From NCBI GenBank assembly GCA_020465985.1, contig JAANYP010004240.1:17501-81500 (forward strand): a stretch of DNA of 64,000 nt, given 5' to 3'. This DNA is from Centrapalus pauciflorus. Lineage: Eukaryota; Streptophyta; Magnoliopsida; Asterales; Asteraceae. The notes below the pieces were generated by a model, which had not been told where the DNA came from, did no database searches, and worked only from the letters and a program-made list of their open reading frames with translations. Made by a program: the position numbers and the translations under genes. Below are positions 56,001-64,000 of this stretch, in pieces; position 1 is the stretch's first letter; the number at the start of each line of letters is the position of its first letter.

Positions 56001-58140
56001 TATACTGTTTCTAGCCTGTTCACATGAAAACTACGTCGTTTTGGAAAACCTTATTACTTAGATTCAATCCACCTCTCGCTCTCCTGTATTCCACCGCAAA
56101 ATCCATCTCTCTCTCCGCATGTCTGCTCTCTATTTCATCTCTTGCTTCTTGCCTCTTCTGAAACCATCATCTTCTTTAATTCTGTGTTCGTTTCACGTTG
56201 GCCTGCAATAGTTGAAAGACTCCATAAACAATCCATATAGATTTCTCAGATCAATCACCTCTGCAATCAATTACTGGATTTCGTTGATTCTCCAACTACA
56301 ATTCAACATCGACTTGAATTTCACCACACTTCAACAAATAAATCAACAAAAGGATCGTCTACTTTCACCAGGTTTGACATCTGCATTTACTTTTATTTCG
56401 TTTTAGGGTTTGGTTTGAAAATTTGCTCATGCCTTTTGATTTCCTTCGCTTTCCTCTTTTTGAGATCGATCTAGAGTTCACCGGTTCCACTTTTATTGGT
56501 TGAAATCGATAAGTTGTTTTTTCCATCTACTATTCTGAGTTCAACATCGATTTGGACTTCCGTTGCTTCTCTGTCTTCAATCGATCTATCTATCGTTTTT
56601 CAATCTTTTGAAATCAACAAAATACATTTTGAAATTTTGGAACTATTCCTTGAAGACAATTTGATCATGCCTTTTGATTTCCTTCGTTTACGGATTCTGT
56701 CTTCAAAATCAAATGTGTGAGACGAACATTACAATCGTTCGTGTTTTATATTTGATTGTTTGATTCGGTGTATATCTAGGTTTCATATTTTGATCATGCC
56801 TTTCGATTTATTGTGTTTTTGTTTACATGGATTGTAATTATGTTTTACTTTTATTTGAATGAGGACACATGGTCAGAATTGGGTTAAATCGTTCGAATGC
56901 TTATAACGTAAACAAACATACAACCTTTTTTGCTTCAGTTACTTGTGAAATACAAATTAAAATTTCAACTTCAATTAGCCATTACATATTGTAGCTTCAT
57001 ACATATAAATGAGGGAAGATAAATAGTTTTATATTTGCTTTGCGATGATTGGTGCTCTGAGCTTTAATAATTAAAGTGAGATGGGTTTGAAGGACATTGT
57101 GATGGGTAAGTACTATTGCATTTGTGATGAGGGTGCGATGCAATTGTAGTCTGTGAGTTTTCTTTATCAATGAATCAAAAGGTATCCTTTGAGAAAAGTT
57201 TCAATTGTTGTGCTTCCTGTTGTAAGAATGTATCAGCATAATAAACGTTCTTGACGTTCTTGACTGTTAAACAAAGCACGCTACAGCAAATGCGCCAATT
57301 TATCATTGAATATGAGATAGAAGATGCAGAAGGTTTAGACGGTCTAGATTGGCAACTGAAGAGAAAAGGGGAGACAGATGCTTCAGGTTAGATCATTTTT
57401 TTGCATGTGACTGCAAGTTTCAATCATTTTGTATGTGATTTTAGTTTCTATAGCCTGAGTGAGGGTGTAGAGTGCTACTTGGACGGTCTTTGTTTTTGGC
57501 CTATGAGTAATTCTTGAACTTTAGCCCTGTTTTTGCTATGTTGACGACCATGGACATATGTGTTGCTTTCTGTTGGTATTAGATGGCCTAATTTCATGGA
57601 GTTTGAGGTTATAAAGAATGAAGAAAGTGGTTTCATGGCTAGAAAAACTCCGAAATTTTGGTTAACTAAATTTTAGCTTTTAAAGCAAAGCAAGAGGGCT
57701 CACGATTTCACAATATCTGTGTGTGTGTGTAAGTTGCAAACATTTTAGGAAGTGAGGGATATCGGCATACCGCCACATATAGGCTTCGGGAGAAATTAAA
57801 GGCAAAGCTTTGACGAATGACACATACTTTTTTTTAAAATTATATATAGAAATATTGATCAATAAAAAGGGTTTCTGCTTGTGCATCTTAGAAATCTACA
57901 TTCTGAACCAAATGTTTATTTCACAAATTTTGTAGACAAGTTGAAGATTTACGGAGACAGATTCATCAGGTTTCATTAAACTCTCATGTTTTATTCAACT
58001 AAGGGTAGTGTCGAAACCTATAGGTGCATCGAAAACGATTTCATCGTAGCAGAAGAAGATGATGTGTTGGATTATAAGTAAAACCAATACATCAATTTTC
58101 CTGGTGCTGAACTTAAGGATTCACAAAGGTAATAATAAAA
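56000..58140 (+). other. Gene-like region, unidentified
   Basis: A pyrimidine-rich, UTR-like stretch (56060-56150) is followed by possible plus-strand exons. One at about 57290-57388, after CTACAG and before GTTAGA, reads QMRQFIIEYEIEDAEGLDGL, then DWQLKRKGETDAS. Another near 57935-57969 reads DKLKIYGDRFI, and a third near 58006-58135 reads IENDFIVAEEDDVLDYK followed by a stop. Splice phases join the first two but not the third. I do not recognise the protein; it may be a captured or decayed gene. Confidence 0.3.
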
Positions 58141-59613
58141 TCTTCTTTATTTTGTATTATGCATTTTGAGGCTTTATATGCCTACGTACTTAATCGTCGT
58201 TTTCATTGTTTAGAGAGCAAATTTTCAAGTGAACTGGCGAACTTAATGATTTGCATAGTTAATAATAATGGATCTTCTTTATTTTGTATTATGTTCAACC
58301 CAGGAGGTTAGTAGACTCAATGTTACCCATTTGACCCCAAAATAAGGAAAAAAAACCATATATCCACGAGAAAAAAAACCTTCCATCGGAAGTAAAAATT
58401 ACACTGGATGGTAACAAAAATTTAAATATAATAATATTCATAATTATATGAATTCTTAGAAAAATAATCATATGATAATCATATGAGTACATCTGACCTT
58501 ACTCATCACCTTTCACCTTACTCAGTCTAATCCAAGTATGGACAAAAGCATGGGCGTGTTTTCACTTCCAAATCTGTATATTTTAAGATTTCTCATTTTC
58601 TTTTTCCAATAAAGAAGTAATCATATGAAATTTATATACTAAGGCTTCAACTTCTTTGCAAACTGTGATATTTTTACGTTCATCATCGTTCAGGTTTACT
58701 CTTCCTTTCATAATATATTCATTCTCCATTTCAACCACCACCAAAACTAAAATAAAATACAGATACAGGTATAAATTATGTTTTGATATTTAATGGATTT
58801 TTTTGTAACAACTAAGTGGTTCCTTTACGTTTTGTAGGGGAAAGTTTTATATGTTCTTCATATATTATGACTTTCATGATCCGAACGTTTACATTTCCTT
58901 ACACTTTTATAGGGACATGCTACTTTTAAAGGGGCATGCTATACAAGCTGTTGCAAGCTTTACATATATTATGACTTTGATTCCATCATCAAAATTAATA
59001 CTTGCTACTACATTAGTCTAACGAAATTATAAGTAAGAACATAACCTATCAAATAATACTTTGAAACACTATAGTATGATTTAATGTCATACTATACAAA
59101 ATCTAACATCATGATATACAAATCTTTAAAAGGGACTTTTTGTTCACTTTTCTGGGGAAACCAGAAACTAAGCAACATGGTGGCATGATTTTTGGCAACT
59201 TTTGATATATCTTCTAATAGAAAAACCTCCAATATTGTTTTGACAACAATTAAACATCCAATATGCGTACATGTAGTTTGTTGATATATGTACATGTCAC
59301 CGTGCCACATTCGTTAGAGGTTGCATATCGAATATGCATTATTATAAAGCATATGAACTATGCACTTTTACTTCTAATATCAAGCATGTACTAACTTTTG
59401 TTTCCCATATCAATCTTAATATGTTATCTTGCTTTCTTCACTTTGTAAGCTATCCCAAAGAGGTATAATTAGTCTACAGGAACCAAAACATTGTTATTAT
59501 TTTGTATAAAAGACAATTAAATAACCCATCATTTTGCAAAATACAAAGCAACATATTACTCAACATCTTTTACACGAACTATTTCGTCTTATAATTCATA
59601 ACGTTTGTTGCCA
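58141..59613. other. Unassigned AT-rich DNA
   Basis: No gene or element with clear boundaries. The short open frames on either strand lack recognisable motifs. Confidence 0.5.
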
Positions 59614-59646
59614 TACCCGCCGCAGGGCGCGGGCCGACTACCTCGT
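59614..59646. mobile_element. Helitron-like terminal hairpin, degenerate
   Basis: CCCGCCGCAGGGCGCGGG forms a stem (CCCGC/GCGGG) and is followed by CCGACTACCTCGT. A CTAGT end altered to CTCGT is a plausible reading. The 5' end is unknown, so the call is tentative. Confidence 0.4.
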
Positions 59647-60949
59647 TTATATACAAATACATCTAGGATAGCAAAGAAAAACGACCAGCTTCGATTATCA
59701 TTACCATGTTTATTAAGGTCTCCCATACCTGGAAGCACCTCTGGGTTTTGCATAGATCTAGATTGAGAAGAACGAAGAAACTGGTGGTGACCACAACCGT
59801 GTACTACCACAGCCGCTGCCGGCACCATGCTTCTTTTCTAATCGTAGCAGCTACGGATGCAATCCAAGGACTGTCTAAAGGTTTTTATATCTGCGATCTT
59901 TACATCTCCTACTGTCTAAAGGTTTTTATATCACAGCTTTGACAGCCGAAAGAAGCAAAGCATCAAATGTGTTTAAAAAATTGGTCATAGTAGTAGCATT
60001 AACAGGTATGCATGTACAGTTTGTCAGTAGCATAATTGGTTTAATGCCAAAAGGTGAATACAAGGAAATGTAAAACCAAAAAACAGAGAAAATCATCAAC
60101 CAAGAATGTGATCAGACAAAAGACTAAACATCCATTTTGCTAAAACCCCAACAAAAGTTCATTGTTGAATCCTGCAGTGTGTATTTGTGTGTGCTGATAT
60201 ATATACGAGCAGTGTGTGTGCTTTGAGCAGTGTGTGTGCTTTAAAATGAAACAGTAGCAGTCATATGTACTATATATATGTGTGCTTGAATGTTGCATAT
60301 ATAGTGAGGGTCTTTTAATTCAAAACAATAGCAGCAGCGAAACATGTGTATGTGCGTGCAGTGTGTATGTTGTGTGTTTATATTTATACTAAGTGTTAGA
60401 AAGTGATTCAAATAAGCCTAAACATCAACAGCCTTTATAGTTATATATATAGTAGATTTATCATTGGCCGTTTATGTGTGTAAAATCTTATCAAAACAGA
60501 ATTATAAGCATTCCTATATATATGTGTGTTTCATGCTCTTAAAAACAACGTGTAACCACACCACATGACCTCAATAAAAAATAATCAAAACAGGACTATA
60601 AGAGCACAACAACTTCAACATTTTTGGCAAAAGCCTGAGTGACACTCAACCTGTAAGCACACCACATAACCTCAATAAAAACCAAGATATCATAATTTCA
60701 ATAGCACGCAAATAATCCAAGTAACCCAACAAGTATTTAGCTAAAAGTTAGTTAATTGCTGAAATTTGGATAAGCAAATCATAGGAGGACAATTTCAAAA
60801 AAACTATCGCAATCAATGATCAATTTTCTGCAAAAAAGGTCAAAAACCCACAAATCTAGTTATCATATGATTAAAACCAAAAAATTATTTCAACTAAAAA
60901 TTGATAAATTGGCAAAATTTAGATAAAAAAATAACATGATTCCAAATAG
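59647..60949. other. Unassigned DNA with simple GT/TG-rich patches
   Basis: Contains a 25 bp local duplication (CTAAAGGTTTTTATATC at 59874 and 59917) and TGTGTGTGCTTT duplicates near 60213-60243. No coding sequence recognised. Confidence 0.5.
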
Positions 60950-60958
60950 TAGATTAAA

Positions 60959-61443
60959 GGGATAATTGCGCAAAAAACCCCAAACTTGTCAGCTTTTTGT
61001 GATCAAAACCCCAAACCATTTTTCGTTGCATAGAAAACCCCGAACTAACTAAAAATATGTAAATCAAGGTTTTATCAATGGGTAATCGGTTGAAACCCGT
61101 TATTAATCCTACGTAAACCGGTAAATAACCAACGTGGACTAAACTTTAATCGTAGAAACCGGTTGCCAAGTATTACACATCATTAAAACCTCCGTTGATA
61201 ATTTTTAATTGTAATTTTTAAACGAGATTACATCATCAATGGGAGTTTAAATGATGTGTAATACTTGGCAACCGGTTTCAACGATTAAAATTTACTCCAC
61301 GTAGGTTATTTACCGGTCGTCCACCGATAGAACCTTTATTTACTGATTTTTAGTTAATTTGGGGTTTTCTATGCAACGAAAAATAGTTTGGGGTTTTAAT
61401 CACAAAAAGCTGACAAGTTTGGGGTTTTTTGCGCAATTATCCC
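60959..61443. mobile_element. Mutator-type foldback MITE with 9 bp target duplication
   Basis: 485 bp, ends GGGATAATTGCGCAAAAAAC and TTTTTTGCGCAATTATCCC. Perfect 9 bp duplication TAGATTAAA at 60950-60958 and 61444-61452. The arms are inverted copies for about 200 bp each (CCCCAAACTTGTCAGCTTTT against its complement; AACCGGTTGCCAAGTATT against its complement), so a transcript would make a long hairpin. No transposase. Confidence 0.95.
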
Positions 61444-61452
61444 TAGATTAAA

Positions 61453-62394
61453 TGTTCTGCAAAAGTGGCCAAAAACCCACAGAATTTTTCAACAAATTAT
61501 CAAAACCCAACATTTATATAAACTAAAAGTTGGTTACTTTCTGAAATTCAGAATGAAAAATGAAGAAGCAAGTGAATGCTGTTCAATTTGGTAATTGAAA
61601 AGCAACTGAAGGGAAAATACCTCTACGGCTTTAACTAATATAAACATGGATCAACTTTAGTTCTAACAACAACTTGGTTTCACATTTTAGAACATGTGTC
61701 AACTTTATATATACCCCTCAAAACTTCTTTAAAAAATCAAGTGTATCTGGAACATACTATAAGGCACGTTGCATTGTACTTTTGGTATATATGATGATAT
61801 AATACCAATTTGAGGGGTATATATGAAAAACTCTCTTAAAACATGTATCCTCCGCAGTCCGCACCGAGATCCCAACCATGACTCATGACGACTGATGAAT
61901 AACCCAACAACTTTCCAAATCATATACAATTGGTTTTCAAACATCAAAATCACAAAATATAATAATGCCTATAGTATTCATTATTTAGCTTATGCAGCCC
62001 ATGCAGGCATCACTAAAAAAAAAAAAGAAAAAGACGTTGTACCAAGTTTGAAATTAAAAAATCTTCCAATTGAGTCTTCAGAGTCATACAAAGGCCTTTT
62101 TTAGAAACTTTCAAAAACTTTCATGTAGAGAGCATGTATTTTGAATATGATATATAGTTAGGTACGCTCTACATAAGTACAAGACCAACCACCACAAATT
62201 CAGAAAAAGGGAACTTGCATTGAAATAACACATATATTAGAATATTATACTATGAAAGTTCTAGATAATTTCTTATAGATATATTGTCCTGGGTAAACAC
62301 TACAGCTTCTAGAGCATTCCACTGCACTAAAATACCAATCAGCAGTACGAAGTAATAGAAGATCAAGCTTGATAGAGAAGTAGAGGGGACTTAC
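61453..62394. other. Unassigned DNA
   Basis: AT-rich; no recognised genes. May be intron of whatever transcript contains exon 62556-62395. Confidence 0.45.
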
Positions 62395-62556
62395 AACATG
62401 CTCCTGTGGCTGGACATCAGATTGTTGGTAAGTGTCATCTAAAAGTTTATCATTCAGTTGACGCTGCTCTGATATCGATGTGTCGTCTTCCTTATGGACA
62501 GCATCATCTTCCTGCCCTGCTTTCTTTCCACGTGATTGAACAAAATTTGCATGGGG
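62395..62556 (-). CDS. Possible exon of an unidentified gene
   Basis: 162 nt (54 codons) on the minus strand, bounded by a good acceptor (TTTCATTCAAG) and a strong donor (GTAAGT), phase 0 at both ends and open. The product is very hydrophilic: PHANFVQSRGKKAGQEDDAV, then HKEDDTSISEQRQLNDKL. No domain recognised. It lies upstream of, and on the same strand as, the BLISTER-like exons, so it might be an N-terminal exon of that gene copy. I cannot support this by motif. Confidence 0.4.
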
Positions 62557-63697
62557 CTTGAATGAAACAGAAAATAAATTGAGTCATACACATAATCAAA
62601 CCAAAAATCATATACTAATACATAAATAGTCGCTAAACATAAAAGCCCTCCTAATTATTATCATCAGACATTGAAAAAACATCTATCAACCTCTTGATAG
62701 AAATCAAGAATGGAATTAGATCTAAACAATGGATACTGATTAGACAAATCTTGAAACCAGTTACACAATATGAGGAAGCTGGTGCTAATATTAAATATAG
62801 CAAGAAACCCTAGCATTATAGAAAACTGTTTTGGATGTAAAAAAGAAAGCCAAATCTATAAAGTCATTGTTAACACATCAGACATAAATAAAAAAGAAGC
62901 AAAAAAAAATCTTATAAGAGAGACCATATTAGCGGATATGATATTCAACTTTAGAAGACACGACTTTTGTTCAACAATATTGGTTAAGAAGATTAAAATA
63001 TATTGGTTGTTTCTACTTCACCTGAAAAGAAAACAATACTTCTTTGGGGCTGTTTTTTTTCAAACACACAGTTATATAAATCCACATACGACCATCACAT
63101 GAATATATAAGGTCCACATATATGGAATTTATATCCATAAAGTGAACATATCCAAAAAATAATTATAACAAGAACTTATTTCAATGAATTTATTGGTTAA
63201 ATTAATAAAAAATATGTATGGAGCAATAGAATATAAAGTATTGTAAGAAGGATAACGACTAAAAATAACAGACCTGAAACAAGACTTCCACATAGGAGAG
63301 AAATGGGAACGAACCTCATCTCAACCAATCAGAAAGTGAGGTGAGATGAGAGAATGAGAAAGACAATGCTAGCGGTGGCGCAAGGCAGAGTGATGGAAAT
63401 GAACCTCATCCATGATTGACCGAAAAATCGTATGGGATGATATATAACGAGAGAAAAAGAGAGTACCTACTGAAAGGGCGGGAATGGTCGTCGGCGGTGA
63501 AAAGGGTGGCACGCTCACTGCTTGCTTCTTGGTCTTTCCTTCATTCTTCAATTGTTTTGATTCCCCATAGCTTTTGCATTACAACGAAAACCCTACAAGA
63601 AAAATCCCATTTTAGTCTGTTTATCATATCAATTAGCATTGAATTGAAAAGACTAAAGATTACGTAATAAACCCAGAAAGATTCAAGAATTTCTTCA
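62557..63697. other. Unassigned, possibly 5' flanks of two divergent genes
   Basis: The 63280-63600 part has higher GC and purine-rich patches, looking like a gene 5' region. A minus-strand stretch near 63540-63465 (SERATLFTADDHSRPFS) is open but unassigned. Confidence 0.3.
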
Positions 63698-64000
63698 ATG
63701 AATTGGATACTCGTAGTCACTGACCTCTACAACAAATTATTCAATCATTTCAATTCTTTACAAGAAACCCTCAAACAAAAATCACTAACCCTAGATACCC
63801 AGATCCAGAAATTCAAAGAAAATACCGATAAAATACTCGAATCGTGACTCTCTAATTTCTGAGAAAGAAGTTCCATTAGTAGCCCGTGTGCAGCAACTTA
63901 AGGATTCTGTGATTACCGATATCAAAAGTGGGAACAGCCAAGATGCAAAGAAGAACACGATCTCAGAATTGTTGAGAATGTGGTCTAGGAGGATGGAATC
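63698..64000 (+). pseudogene. FRIGIDA-like protein, N-terminal fragment, frameshifted
   Basis: From ATG 63698 the frame reads a coiled-coil start with LYNKLFNHFNSLQETLKQKS, then LDTQIQKFKENTDKILES and a stop at 63845. In the next frame it continues as LISEKEVPLVARVQQLKDSV, then ISELLRMWSRRME, up to the window edge. The pattern (L-W/Y-x-x-L-x-x-H-F-x-S-L-x-x-x-L-x-x-K-S, then an E-x-x-V-x-x-R-V helix and an L-C/W-x-R-M-D/E block) resembles FRIGIDA-like proteins of the FRL4 type, relatives of the flowering-time regulator FRIGIDA. One indel near 63845 breaks it; sequencing error or pseudogene cannot be told apart. The gene continues beyond position 64000. Confidence 0.5.

Overview
This is a stretch of a plant nuclear genome, AT-rich and dominated by transposable elements, and it reads as a eudicot. 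The only host gene with recognisable architecture joins a receptor-like cytoplasmic kinase to phloem protein 2 (PP2) domains. That combination is typical of large families in Asteraceae, so an Asteraceae origin is my inference. No RNA genes, CRISPR arrays or prokaryotic features were seen. Left half (about 1.5-29.7 kb): a minus-strand kinase-PP2 gene appears to run from a kinase exon (29534-28626) through a linker exon (26166-26023) to a PP2 exon (2083-1735) and a second linker exon (1655-1485). The intron between linker and PP2 exons is about 24 kb and full of nested elements. A Mutator-type MITE (9 bp target duplication) holds a Ty1/copia element (9096-24938, TSD TTTTC), which in turn holds a Ty3/gypsy Tekay/Del-like chromovirus (11351-20433). 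The same intron carries an older minus-strand copia relic (4.6-7.8 kb), hAT, CACTA and foldback MITEs, and members of a MITE family sitting in TA-rich or TA-microsatellite DNA. One expected small exon was not found and the second linker exon has a stop codon, so the gene may be a pseudogene or truncated. Middle (30.1-45.5 kb): a second gypsy element (here gypsy-3, 30081-45503, TSD AAACT) is split inside pol by a very young third gypsy element (gypsy-2, 34748-41744, TSD ACACG). The gypsy-2 LTRs are almost identical, but it has lost most of gag, all of protease and the start of reverse transcriptase. Right part (45.5-64 kb): hAT and CACTA MITEs, Helitrons, a long TA microsatellite with an inserted MITE, a long-hairpin Mutator-type MITE and scattered host-gene debris. 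The debris includes the C-terminus of a glucose-6-phosphate dehydrogenase, three broken exons of a BLISTER-like coiled-coil gene, and the 5' part of a FRIGIDA-like gene running off the right edge. Helitron-type terminal hairpins near the debris suggest gene capture. Overall, insertion order can be read from the nesting: MITE, then copia, then gypsy-1 on the left; gypsy-3, then gypsy-2 in the middle. All similarity statements come from reading translated sequence by eye; no database search was run.
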